This document shows positions 1 to 7,430 of a DNA stretch of 32,174 nucleotides, piece by piece; within the stretch, counting starts at the first letter, position 1; each line of letters starts with the position of its first letter. Source of the DNA: Lachnospiraceae bacterium (GTDB lineage Bacteria > Bacillota > Clostridia > Lachnospirales > Lachnospiraceae); contig BLMC01000032.1 in assembly GCA_011959805.1 (NCBI GenBank), forward strand, positions 1 to 32,174, read 5' to 3'. The notes under the pieces were generated by a model. It searched no databases. It saw only the letters and a list, made by a program, of their open reading frames with translations, and was not told where the DNA came from. Both the position numbers and the translations under genes were made by a program.

Positions 1-2
1 AT

Positions 3-857
3 AAGAAAGGAGCAACGGCGCCTGAATTAGCAAATAAATTTGAAGTTTCTACTAGGACAATTTATCGGGATGTAGAAGCATTAAGTGGCGCAGGAATTCC
101 TATTTATGCAGAACCGGGAAGAAATGGCGGAATCTATTTATTAAATGACTATATTTTAGATAAAATATTATTGTCGGAAGATGAAAGGCAAGAAGTATTG
201 ACAGCAATACAAAGTATGTCTGCTACAGGATACTCTTCTGGAAAAGCAATATTGACGAAATTATCCGCGCTTTTTCATGTCGATACAGGAAACTGGCTCG
301 AAGTAGATTTTTCTCGTTGGGGAAAGTCTACCCGAGATAACTTGAAATTTGAAATGTTAAAAACAGCAGTGATTCAGCATAAAGAAATAAAGATTGTCTA
401 TGAAAATACAGCCGGAGAAAGAAAAGAACGTAAGGTACAACCACTAAAACTATATTATAAATCAAAGGAATGGTATCTGAAAGCATTTTGTTTGGAGAAG
501 CAAGATTTTCGTCTCTTTAAGCTAAATCGTATTTTACAATTGGATTTATTGGAGCAAACTTTTGTGCCAAGACCATTTCCAGAGCAGATTAATGATTCAC
601 AGCAAACAGACGTACAGATTATACTTCATTTTCCAAAAGAGATTGCGTATCGTGTCTATGATGAATTTGACGAGACACAGATTGAACGTCAAGACGACGG
701 TGATTTGATTGTTTCTGCCAAAATGTCAATTGACACATGGTTGGTCGGTTATTTGCTGTCATTTGGAATACAAGTTGATATTATACAACCAAGGTATTTA
801 CAAGAAATGATAGCCATTCAAGCAAAAGAAATTTACAAAAAATTGTCTAATCAGTAA
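3..857 (+). CDS. WYL-domain transcriptional regulator (YafY/DeoR type), 5' partial
   Basis: The open frame runs in from the left edge of the window, so the true start lies outside it; an apparent TTG start at 171 is only an internal codon. The first residues read as the end of an HTH_11-type DNA-binding domain (PELANKFEVSTRTIYRDVEAL, recognition helix around STRTIYRD), followed by the GIPIYAEPGRNGG wing typical of YafY-like regulators. The rest, to residue 285 of the visible part, is a WYL domain and C-terminal extension (KIVYENTAGERKERKVQPL, then YYKSKEWYLKAFC). Proteins of this family bind DNA and sense a ligand, often a nucleotide or oligonucleotide. The gene ends about 180 bases before a glycoside hydrolase gene on the same strand, which it might control, but nothing in the sequence proves this. 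Confidence 0.88.
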   Translation, partial: KKGATAPELANKFEVSTRTIYRDVEALSGAGIPIYAEPGRNGGIYLLNDYILDKILLSEDERQEVLTAIQSMSATGYSSGKAILTKLSALFHVDTGNWLEVDFSRWGKSTRDNLKFEMLKTAVIQHKEIKIVYENTAGERKERKVQPLKLYYKSKEWYLKAFCLEKQDFRLFKLNRILQLDLLEQTFVPRPFPEQINDSQQTDVQIILHFPKEIAYRVYDEFDETQIERQDDGDLIVSAKMSIDTWLVGYLLSFGIQVDIIQPRYLQEMIAIQAKEIYKKLSNQ

Positions 858-887
858 CAGAATAAACTGATTGTGAAAAGCCATATG

Positions 888-917
888 TTGACAATAAAGT
901 AATTTATCCAGTAGACT
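888..917 (+). promoter_or_regulatory. Possible promoter for the GH32 gene
   Basis: A perfect -35 hexamer TTGACA (888-893) is followed after 18 bases by TAGACT (912-917). The -10 match is only fair, and an AT-rich TATATATAAG at 920-929 lies too far away to pair with this -35. It is the best promoter candidate in the gap before the GH32 gene. Confidence 0.35.
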
Positions 918-934
918 GTGTATATATAAGAGAA

Positions 935-951
935 GTTAGACAATATCTAAC
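935..951 (+). promoter_or_regulatory. 17-bp palindrome, candidate operator
   Basis: GTTAGA-N5-TCTAAC is a perfect 6-bp inverted repeat just downstream of the candidate promoter and about 80 bases before the GH32 start. Its position is right for a repressor site; it would also form a small RNA hairpin. Which regulator would bind is unknown; the WYL regulator upstream is one candidate. Confidence 0.35.
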
Positions 952-1033
952 CAGAAAGACTTGTAAGACGAAGCAAAGTTTGATTTGGCAGTTTTTAGTG
1001 TTGCAAGCTGTTAGCAGAATGGAGGATTTTGAG

Positions 1034-2527
1034 ATGATAAGTCATATTTTGCGCGATGCAAGAAAATATGAAGAGACAATGGAGAAACAAATTGGGAAGG
1101 AGGCGCGACCGGAGTTTCATCTGTCTGCCCGTATAGGATGGATGAATGATCCAAATGGATTTTCGTTTTATAATGGAAAATATCATATGTTTTACCAGTA
1201 TCATCCATATGATTGTCAATGGGGTCCTATGCACTGGGGACATGCAGTTAGCGAGGATTTACTACATTGGGAATACTTGCCAGTTGCGTTGGCTCCTGAT
1301 GAACTTTATGATATGGATGGGTGTTTTTCGGGAAGTGCGATTACACTTCCTGATGGTCGGCAGTTGTTGATGTATACTGGAATGGTCAAAGAGCGGCAGA
1401 ATGTTAAAGTGGCAGAATCTCGTGATATTCAGACACAATGTCTTGCTGTGGGTGATGGTATTGACTTTGAAAAATATAAAGATAATCCTATTTTAGAAGA
1501 AAAAGATTTGCCAAAGGGCAGCAGCAAATATGATTTTAGGGACCCCAAAATGTGGCAGAAGAAAGATGGGAGTTATTGTTGTGTGGTTGGTAGTCGACCA
1601 GAAGATGGGAGTGGACAGATTTTATTATACACTAGCACAGATGGATTCCAGTGGAATTTTAAAAGTATATTAATTAAAAATAACAACCGTTTTGGAAAAA
1701 TGTGGGAGTGCCCAGACTTTTTTCAATTGGATGGAAAATGGGTATTACTTACCAGTCCCCAAGATATGCTTCCGCAAGGCTTTGAATATCACAATGGAAA
1801 TGGAACTCTTTGTATGATTGGTGATTTTGATGAGAAGGCAGGAACATTTCAGGAGCAATATAATCAGTCTATTGATTATGGGATTGACTTCTATGCGCCG
1901 CAGACAGTATATACTCCAGATGGACGTCGTGTTATGATTGGATGGATGCAGAACTGGGATACTTGTGGACAGCGTACTCGAAACGTATTGTGGTTTGGGC
2001 AAATGAGTTTACCGCGAGAATTGTCTATTAGAAATAATAGGTTGTATCAACTGCCAATTCGAGAATTGGAAGCATATCGTTTTCATAAAGTGGGATATCA
2101 AAATATTACTTTTTCTGAGGTAATAGAGCTTGAGGGAATTAAAGGACGTAGGGTGGATATTGAACTAACCGTACGTCCAGCCGATGAACAAAATATTTAC
2201 CACAAGTTTGCATTTCGGTTTGCGCAGAATGAGAAGTACCAGACATCACTAAGTTTTCGACCAAGAGAAGCTATCTTAAAGATAGACAGAAAACATTCCG
2301 GCTCCAGAAGGGCGATTATTCATCAAAGACGCAGTAAAGTAAACAGTGAGGATGGGAAATTAAAGTTAAGGATTATACTGGACCGATTTAGTGTTGAGGT
2401 TTTTGTTAATGACGGAGAACAGGTTATGAGTGCCATTCTTTATACTGAACAGTCTGCAGATGGTATTTCTTTTTTTGCGGACGGAACAGTGAATATGGAT
2501 ATTGTGAAATATGATTTGATTATGTAA
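1034..2527 (+). CDS. GH32 family sucrose-6-phosphate hydrolase / fructan hydrolase
   Basis: A glycoside hydrolase family 32 enzyme of 497 residues, which cleaves the beta-fructoside bond of sucrose, sucrose-6-phosphate or fructans. The three family motifs are all present: WMNDPNG with the nucleophile Asp39, RDP with the transition-state Asp170, and WECPDFF with the acid/base Glu225. A C-terminal beta-sandwich follows, with FSVEVFVNDGEQVMS near the end. There is no signal peptide, so it acts in the cytoplasm, as SacA-type enzymes do. I chose ATG 1034 because GGAGG lies 8 bases upstream; an ATG at 1019 and a TTG at 980 are open in frame but lack a ribosome site. No sugar transporter or fructokinase is adjacent, so the exact substrate cannot be told. 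Confidence 0.93.
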   Translation: MISHILRDARKYEETMEKQIGKEARPEFHLSARIGWMNDPNGFSFYNGKYHMFYQYHPYDCQWGPMHWGHAVSEDLLHWEYLPVALAPDELYDMDGCFSGSAITLPDGRQLLMYTGMVKERQNVKVAESRDIQTQCLAVGDGIDFEKYKDNPILEEKDLPKGSSKYDFRDPKMWQKKDGSYCCVVGSRPEDGSGQILLYTSTDGFQWNFKSILIKNNNRFGKMWECPDFFQLDGKWVLLTSPQDMLPQGFEYHNGNGTLCMIGDFDEKAGTFQEQYNQSIDYGIDFYAPQTVYTPDGRRVMIGWMQNWDTCGQRTRNVLWFGQMSLPRELSIRNNRLYQLPIRELEAYRFHKVGYQNITFSEVIELEGIKGRRVDIELTVRPADEQNIYHKFAFRFAQNEKYQTSLSFRPREAILKIDRKHSGSRRAIIHQRRSKVNSEDGKLKLRIILDRFSVEVFVNDGEQVMSAILYTEQSADGISFFADGTVNMDIVKYDLIM

Positions 2528-2556
2528 TATAAAAAGCAAGTGTATTATTTATATGA

Positions 2557-3858
2557 CTAGAGTGTCTTGTATGGACTACAAAGTTCAATGTCAACAGTTC
2601 TAACATATCGCCTTAATGCGTATTCTCCATCATGAGCTTCGCCTGGAAAATAAGTAGACATATCCCCAGCCAGGGTAATTCGTGTGACGCCGCTGCGCGC
2701 AAAGAGTTCTTCAAATGCGTTGCGATTTTCAGGAGAACAGATGAGTCCGGCTGTTTGCAAAAGGCCTTTTTTGGAGCGAAGAACAGATATAATCTGTTCT
2801 TGCGGTAGTCGTTTGACAAGGACATGGCACATCATAGGAGAGAGTTCTAGCGCACTATCTTTACATACTGTAAGGCGACAACCAGTTCCGCGATATTCGT
2901 TGGCAGTGTTTTGTGGATTGCCTATAAGTTGCTCTAAATATTCTGTATGACGCATTAATGTTAGATATGCGCGCTCACCAATAACTTTGCTACAATGTTT
3001 TGCTGTTGCTGCTTCAAGTAGAGGAAGAAAAATTGTACAGAATTTGTGTAGGTCTGTTTCATCTAGGGTGTTAAGATAAATTGTTTGACAAGAGCTGCAC
3101 AAAAGTTGTTTTGTTGTTGCAATATGTTCTGCAAGTGCATAAAGTTCTGTGGTAATATTGTGAAGATTTTTGGCTTCTGCAATATAGCAGAAACCTAATT
3201 TATGTCCCCATTCGATTAGTTTGGCACCAGTGGGAGCAAGAGAGCGGACAGCTTTGATTGCGTTTTCTCCACACCACACTGAAATTCCATCAGCAAGTTC
3301 TGCTATACGCTGCATTGCACAGATATCAGTTGACGGTGTGTCAAAGACCATAATGTAGTCCATAAGTAGAGGTTCTAAGGCAATTAGGCGAGAGATGATT
3401 GCAAGGGATAATCCATTGTCTGCTTGTGGAAGCTTTAGAATATTAATATTGCCTGTAAGCAGACCCTCTGCGATACTAAAGGCGGGAAGACCATCCATAT
3501 TTCCGGCTGCAATATGGAAGAGTACACCAAGTGGCATTACTCGACTGTGAATAGTGGAATGAATCTTTGAAGGCGTAGTATTGCCTAACTCTGTTTGTAG
3601 TTTTAACTCCAATATTTCACGAGAAAGCATAGTGGCAGCAAATAGTTTATATTGTGCTGGATTGTCTACTGGGAGGGAAGTAAGAAGTACATCATGTTTT
3701 CCGCTGGCAATTTCTTTGCCAAGCGCATCAATTGCTGCAATTACTGTCTCAGTAGAAAGTGATTTCTCTGTGAGTGTGTGATTAATATAGGGTTCCATTT
3801 CAGATAAAATTTGATCTTGGTCGCTGTTTTCGTAAAGCTTTCCTTTAAATAAAATCAC
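2557..3858 (-). CDS. LuxC-family acyl-CoA reductase
   Basis: A 433-residue member of the LuxC acyl-CoA reductase family (aldehyde-dehydrogenase fold), which reduces an activated acyl group to an aldehyde with NADPH. Visible family features are VMPLGVLFHIAAGNMDGLP (about 107-126), a nucleotide-binding region with NINILKLPQADNG, and LLCSSCQTIYL, where Cys254 aligns with the catalytic cysteine of the CSSPQ motif of marine LuxC (Cys257 is a second candidate). It starts at GTG and overlaps the stop of the upstream LuxE-like gene by four bases (GTGA), with GGAGG upstream, so the two are translationally coupled. In luminous bacteria LuxC works in a complex with LuxE and LuxD; no luxA, luxB or luxD is in this window. 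Its aldehyde product here is unknown. Confidence 0.87.
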   Translation of the reverse strand: MILFKGKLYENSDQDQILSEMEPYINHTLTEKSLSTETVIAAIDALGKEIASGKHDVLLTSLPVDNPAQYKLFAATMLSREILELKLQTELGNTTPSKIHSTIHSRVMPLGVLFHIAAGNMDGLPAFSIAEGLLTGNINILKLPQADNGLSLAIISRLIALEPLLMDYIMVFDTPSTDICAMQRIAELADGISVWCGENAIKAVRSLAPTGAKLIEWGHKLGFCYIAEAKNLHNITTELYALAEHIATTKQLLCSSCQTIYLNTLDETDLHKFCTIFLPLLEAATAKHCSKVIGERAYLTLMRHTEYLEQLIGNPQNTANEYRGTGCRLTVCKDSALELSPMMCHVLVKRLPQEQIISVLRSKKGLLQTAGLICSPENRNAFEELFARSGVTRITLAGDMSTYFPGEAHDGEYALRRYVRTVDIELCSPYKTL

Positions 3859-4967
3859 TGTGTTACCTCCTTAAGTGCATCTGTAGCGCCAGCAGCACAA
3901 GTTTTTATTTCTGTGGGAGCGACCCGACCGATGATTTCCAGATAGGGTGTCTGTATGCCGCAGCCACATTGACTACTATCATGTAGAATGCCGAGATCAT
4001 CTGTCATAACAGACAGAATAGGGGTGGCATTTATCATGGGTGTGATAAGATTTACCAGCCCGATTGTCTCTTTTGACACTGGTTGCAGAGTATCGACGTC
4101 ACGAATTATGATTCGACTGTAGACTGGCACATGAAAATGATGATTTGGACAATCACAGTAAAGTATTGGATGTTCTACTGCACCAAAAAACTCCACGATA
4201 TTCTGTTCATTTATATCAAATACTTTTTTGGCTAGATGATAGAAAGATTCCTTGTCGGTCTGTTCTGCGTAGAACTGTTTCCAGCCGCCGCCCAGCATAA
4301 TTTTTGATCCTTTTTTTAATTGGATGTGAATGCCTTGTTCATCCATCATTTTCATTAGAAAGAATGTATAGGAAGGAAAACCCATAAAACGTACAGGGAA
4401 TATAGATTTCGACAGTTTTTTTAACGCCAAGAGAATTCCGTTAAAGTCTGGAGAATACGTGCCATTTTTGTATTTTAGGATATATCTGCGACTGATAGCG
4501 GGGGTAAAAAGTGTTGCGCCAAATGCTGTCTTGGTAACAGCAGTGTGGTTGCTGTGATGCGGTTTGTATCCCATGACAATATAATGACAAGGAATTAGAG
4601 AAATAAGATGGCGTCTGTGCATAATTTTGCAAGACATCTTGAGTGCGCAGAGTAGATCGCCAATATCAAATCCAATTTCACTGAAATTTCCGCTTGTACC
4701 AGAGGAAGTCGCTTTAATTAAAGCTGGTGTTGATTTTATTCGGTGTCGTTTAAATAGTAGAGTAGGAAGACAAGGGAGATGTGCAATGTCATCAATGGAA
4801 GCAAAGGAATCAGTGTCAACGCCTAAATGTTGTGCGATAGTTCGGTATTCGTGGCAGTGTGTGTAATGGTAATAAAAGTTTTCTTTGACTGCGCGGACAA
4901 ATATGCTATCGGATTGTGTATCGTAGGGGTTTTTGATGGAAAAAAGGCGATGACGGTATTTTTGCAT
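3855..4967 (-). CDS. LuxE-family acyl-protein synthetase / acyl-activating enzyme
   Basis: A 370-residue protein of the LuxE family, which activates a carboxylic acid as an acyl-adenylate, holds it as a thioester and passes it to LuxC. The adenylate-forming signature TSSGTSG is clear at about residue 86-92, and MLGGGW and EFFGAVEHPILY follow as in LuxE. The only cysteine near the C terminus (Cys357, 14 residues from the end) sits where marine LuxE carries its acyl group; that equivalence is inference. Start ATG 4967 has AAGGAG 7 bases upstream; a longer reading to 5084 has no ribosome site and reads like noncoding sequence. It is the first gene of an operon with the LuxC-like gene and diverges from a small cysteine-rich protein gene. 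Confidence 0.87.
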   Translation of the reverse strand: MQKYRHRLFSIKNPYDTQSDSIFVRAVKENFYYHYTHCHEYRTIAQHLGVDTDSFASIDDIAHLPCLPTLLFKRHRIKSTPALIKATSSGTSGNFSEIGFDIGDLLCALKMSCKIMHRRHLISLIPCHYIVMGYKPHHSNHTAVTKTAFGATLFTPAISRRYILKYKNGTYSPDFNGILLALKKLSKSIFPVRFMGFPSYTFFLMKMMDEQGIHIQLKKGSKIMLGGGWKQFYAEQTDKESFYHLAKKVFDINEQNIVEFFGAVEHPILYCDCPNHHFHVPVYSRIIIRDVDTLQPVSKETIGLVNLITPMINATPILSVMTDDLGILHDSSQCGCGIQTPYLEIIGRVAPTEIKTCAAGATDALKEVTQ

Positions 4968-5010
4968 AGATATTCTCCTTAGGAATTTTAATATTAAGAT
5001 GTTTTTTTTG

Positions 5011-5039
5011 ATTATAACGCAGAATGGATAAAGAGGCAA
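5011..5039 (-). promoter_or_regulatory. Candidate promoter of the LuxE-LuxC operon
   Basis: Read on the minus strand, TTGCCT (5039-5034) and a perfect TATAAT (5016-5011) are 17 bases apart. Transcription would start near 5004, giving a leader of under 40 bases before the ATG at 4967. Confidence 0.5.
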
Positions 5040-5206
5040 GAAGTGTTTCCGTGACAAGGTGCTTGCTAAAACAAAAAATTGCATTGTTTGGAGAAAGAAA
5101 AAGATTTATTTTTGCATTTACTTTTTCATTCAATAGTGTACACGTTTGTGATATAGTAAAAGAAATGGTTTTTATATGGAACAAATTATTAAAAAGGGGA
5201 ATGACT

Positions 5207-5587
5207 ATGAATCTTATGTTGACTGTTAGCTATTCTATCAATATTCCGCACGACCAGTTTTTTTGCGCGGAGAATGGGGAGGTAAACGAAAAAATAAAGA
5301 AACGATTGGAAACATTATTTCCAAAAGAAATTGTGTTGGTAGAGAATGTAGATATTCATAGAGCACATCTGCTTAACTATCCTTTGATAGAAAATAAAAA
5401 TTCATTGCGGTGTGTTTCTTGTGGAAAATGGTTGTATATGCCAGAAAAAGAATATTTGCCCGTATGTCTTGAATATTGCAAAATGGTAAAGGGAATTCCG
5501 CTGTGTCCTAGCTGTGCATGGGAGCTGGAAGCAGATATGCAAAATGAGGCATTTGTTGAGAAATTGAGGAGACAAATGTCTGAATAG
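5207..5587 (+). CDS. Small cysteine-rich protein with paired CxxC motifs (zinc-ribbon-like)
   Basis: A 126-residue protein I do not recognise. The C-terminal half holds CVSC (Cys69, Cys72) and CPSC (Cys100, Cys103) 27 residues apart, with extra cysteines between (VCLEYC), which suggests a zinc ribbon or similar metal site. The N-terminal 60 residues have no signal peptide or membrane segment, so the protein is probably cytoplasmic. I prefer ATG 5207, which has AAGGGGA 6 bases upstream; ATG 5201 abuts that site and the longer reading from 5024 runs through promoter-like sequence. It is divergent from the LuxE-LuxC operon and is followed 8 bases later by another tiny cysteine-rich ORF. Function unknown. 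Confidence 0.7.
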   Translation: MNLMLTVSYSINIPHDQFFCAENGEVNEKIKKRLETLFPKEIVLVENVDIHRAHLLNYPLIENKNSLRCVSCGKWLYMPEKEYLPVCLEYCKMVKGIPLCPSCAWELEADMQNEAFVEKLRRQMSE

Positions 5588-5595
5588 AAAGGGGT

Positions 5596-5733
5596 ATGGA
5601 ATTATCTCCTGAAAATATGCAAGCTAGTAATCATTATAAAATATGCCAATCCAATTTCAGAATAATTAAAAAAAGCGGACATATCTGTCATGGTTATGAG
5701 TTTGTAGCAGGGTATTGCTCATGTGGTGGATAA
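5596..5733 (+). CDS. Putative 45-residue cysteine-rich small protein
   Basis: A short reading frame, ATG 5596 to TAA 5731-5733, starting 8 bases after the previous stop. The product ends in CHGYEFVAGYCSCGG, with cysteines at 17, 31, 41 and 43 and a histidine at 29 and 32, a pattern that would fit a small zinc site. AAAGGGG lies immediately before the ATG with only one base between, which is tight for a ribosome site; translational coupling with the upstream gene could help. It could also be the decayed remnant of a larger gene. A loose hairpin (GGGTATT 5710-5716 with AATACCC 5733-5739) spans its stop codon. No function can be given. Confidence 0.4.
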   Translation: MELSPENMQASNHYKICQSNFRIIKKSGHICHGYEFVAGYCSCGG

Positions 5734-5857
5734 ATACCCCAGTCAAATAAATGACAAAAACTATTATACAGAAGTCTAGCTTCCAGTCAAAAAGAAAAGT
5801 TAGATTTTGCACACACAAAGAAAATCACAAGTATAGTATGAAATTAAAATTTCACAC

Positions 5858-5896
5858 CTCCTGATTTATATACCTGCCAAAGTGGGCAGATGGGAG
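5858..5896 (+). repeat. Hairpin repeat element, copy A
   Basis: This short element shares about 28 of 33 aligned bases with a second copy at 29787-29821. It contains an inner stem CTGCC/GGCAG and an outer CTCC/GGAG pairing. The two copies differ inside the inner stem in a way that keeps it paired (CTGCC-GGCAG here, CTGC-GCAG there). No T-run follows, so it is not a simple terminator. It lies in the 240-base gap between the cysteine-rich ORF and the ADP-ribosylglycohydrolase gene, a gap in which I see nothing else. Confidence 0.5.
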
Positions 5897-5972
5897 TTAG
5901 CGTGTAAAAAATAAAAGCAGTATAAAACAAATTATTTTGTATTGATGCCAGAAGTAGAGAAGAGGTTTTTTT

Positions 5973-6908
5973 ATGGATAAATATGACAAGCGGAAAGGCG
6001 GTTTATACGGGCTGCTGATTGGCGATGCGCTAGGAGTTCCATATGAATTTCATTCTGCAAAGCAAATTCCAGATTATAATAAAATTGAGATGATACCACC
6101 ATTAGGATTTTGTAGGGCACATTCTAATGTTAAGCCAGGAACATGGTCAGATGACGGTGCGCAGGCGCTTTGCTTATTGGACAGCCTTGTAACTTGTGGG
6201 AATTTTCAGTTAAAGGACTTTTCGGATAAACTACTGGCATGGTATGAGAAAGGCAGGTGGGCAGTGGAGGGTGTTGTATTTGATGTTGGTATACAGACAG
6301 GGGAGGCACTGAATGCTTATAAGGCTGGAAGAACCCTGGAGCAATGCGGCATGTTACGACCTGATGGTAAGGGGAATGGTGCCCTTATGCGTGTACTGCC
6401 ACTTGCACTTTGGCATACAGGAACAGACCGAGAACTGATTTTGGACGCACACGCACAATGTCTTATTACACATGGAAATTTGTGTAATCAAGTATGCTGT
6501 GCGTTGTACTGTCTTGTGGCGCGTTTTCTCTTAAATGGGGCAGAATTTCAGGCTGCTCTTGAAAAGGCTGTTTTGGTATTGCGTGAAATCTATGAACCAA
6601 TGCCAACATATACGCAGGAACTAGAGTGGAGTGTGCGTCCAGATGAGCCTTGGATTGGAAATGGTTCTGGTTATGTGGTGGATTGTCTACGCAGTGCATT
6701 TATGATTATGCGTGTCGCTACAAGCTATGAGCAGGCTGTGAAACAAGCGATTATGTTAGGCGATGATACGGATACAACAGCGTGTGTTACAGGAGGGCTT
6801 GCCGGGATTTTATTTGGATTTGATGCGATTCCCAAAATCTGGTATGATGCATTACAGGGAAAAGAGGAGGTAGATTGTCTGCTTGATAGTTTTACTATAA
6901 TACCATAA
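5973..6908 (+). CDS. ADP-ribosylglycohydrolase family protein (DraG-like)
   Basis: A 311-residue member of the ADP-ribosylglycohydrolase family, which removes ADP-ribose from proteins or small molecules using two bound magnesium ions. The family signatures are in order: GLLIGDALGVPYEF near the N terminus, TWSDDGAQAL (about 62-71) supplying metal-binding aspartates, GNGALMRVLPLAL in the middle, and LGDDTDTTACVTGGLAGILFG (about 265-285), the second metal-binding cluster. AGAGG lies 7 bases before ATG 5973. No ADP-ribosyltransferase or nitrogenase regulator is nearby, so the substrate is unknown; a metabolic or stress role is as likely as target-specific control. A terminator-like hairpin follows about 50 bases after the stop. 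Confidence 0.9.
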   Translation: MDKYDKRKGGLYGLLIGDALGVPYEFHSAKQIPDYNKIEMIPPLGFCRAHSNVKPGTWSDDGAQALCLLDSLVTCGNFQLKDFSDKLLAWYEKGRWAVEGVVFDVGIQTGEALNAYKAGRTLEQCGMLRPDGKGNGALMRVLPLALWHTGTDRELILDAHAQCLITHGNLCNQVCCALYCLVARFLLNGAEFQAALEKAVLVLREIYEPMPTYTQELEWSVRPDEPWIGNGSGYVVDCLRSAFMIMRVATSYEQAVKQAIMLGDDTDTTACVTGGLAGILFGFDAIPKIWYDALQGKEEVDCLLDSFTIIP

Positions 6909-6955
6909 CTATTTTATTCCTAATTGCTTTCCCACTTCCTTTTTATTTTGAGTAT

Positions 6956-6994
6956 AAAACAGCAGCTAGAGGTTTTTACTTGTGTGGCTGTTTT
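6956..6994 (+). terminator. Possible terminator after the ADP-ribosylglycohydrolase gene
   Basis: AAAACAGC (6956-6963) and GCTGTTTT (6987-6994) form an 8-bp stem whose 3' arm ends in four Ts. The loop is long (23 bases), so this is weaker than the hairpin at 7042. Confidence 0.4.
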
Positions 6995-7041
6995 AAATAA
7001 TACAATATTTTTGTGTAATGGTATCCCTTTAGATATCTATT

Positions 7042-7079
7042 AAAAATCGTTTGGTGTTAATAACATTAGACGATTTTTT
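7042..7079 (+). terminator. Rho-independent terminator
   Basis: AAAAATCGT (7042-7050) pairs with ACGATTTTT (7070-7078), and an inner TGTT/AACA pairing tightens the loop. The 3' arm runs into six Ts, and an A-run on the 5' side would serve the other strand. It likely ends the transcript of the ADP-ribosylglycohydrolase gene. Confidence 0.6.
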
Positions 7080-7241
7080 GCGCTAAATTCAAGAACACTA
7101 TCAACGTTCTTGCTGCGAAATGTAAATCATGCGCAACATGATACATTGTTCTGCATGCTTCTGCAATCTGCCAAAGGCATAATGGAAGATAACAATAAAA
7201 AGATGTTCTTTTGCACTACAAATGGAAAAAAGATATTTGTC

Positions 7242-7270
7242 TTGGCAAAAGATTAGAAAAGAACTATACT
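7242..7270 (+). promoter_or_regulatory. Distal promoter candidate upstream of the two-component system
   Basis: TTGGCA (7242-7247) and TATACT (7265-7270) are 17 bases apart. A transcript from here would have a leader of about 150 bases before the response regulator gene. Confidence 0.5.
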
Positions 7271-7335
7271 AATGACAAGTTAATGACAGAAGGTTATAAA
7301 ATGCCTTCCATAATTCACAAAATTTACACATTAAG

Positions 7336-7352
7336 CTTAAAGAAATCTTAAA
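7336..7352 (+). promoter_or_regulatory. CTTAAA direct repeat, candidate response-regulator box
   Basis: Two exact CTTAAA copies (7336-7341 and 7347-7352) are spaced 11 bases start to start, one DNA turn, as OmpR/PhoB-family tandem boxes usually are. The pair ends 11 bases before the -35 of the proximal promoter, the position expected for an activator that regulates its own operon. Confidence 0.5.
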
Positions 7353-7363
7353 CATTTACCTCA

Positions 7364-7392
7364 TTGGAAATTAATATAATTCAGTTTATACT
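7364..7392 (+). promoter_or_regulatory. Proximal promoter of the two-component system
   Basis: TTGGAA (7364-7369) and TATACT (7387-7392) are separated by exactly 17 bases, and transcription would start near 7399, about 32 bases before the response regulator ATG. Confidence 0.6.
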
Positions 7393-7430
7393 TTATTTGT
7401 AAAAGAAACAAGGGACCGGGAGAGAGAAAA

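Larger units (their letters stand above)
6909..7430. other. Noncoding region with terminators and two promoters
   Basis: This 522-base gap holds no convincing ORF. From left to right it has a terminator-like hairpin (6956-6994), a better terminator (7042-7079), a small hairpin CAAGAAC/GTTCTTG (7090-7112), a distal promoter (7242-7270), a small hairpin GAAGG/CCTTC (7289-7308), a CTTAAA direct repeat (7336-7352) and a proximal promoter (7364-7392). Confidence 0.7.

Noticed and set aside
5858-5896. Riboswitch (for example for cyclic di-GMP) upstream of the ADP-ribosylglycohydrolase gene
   Set aside because: The element is under 40 bases, lacks the conserved core of known riboswitches, and its second copy is not upstream of any gene.
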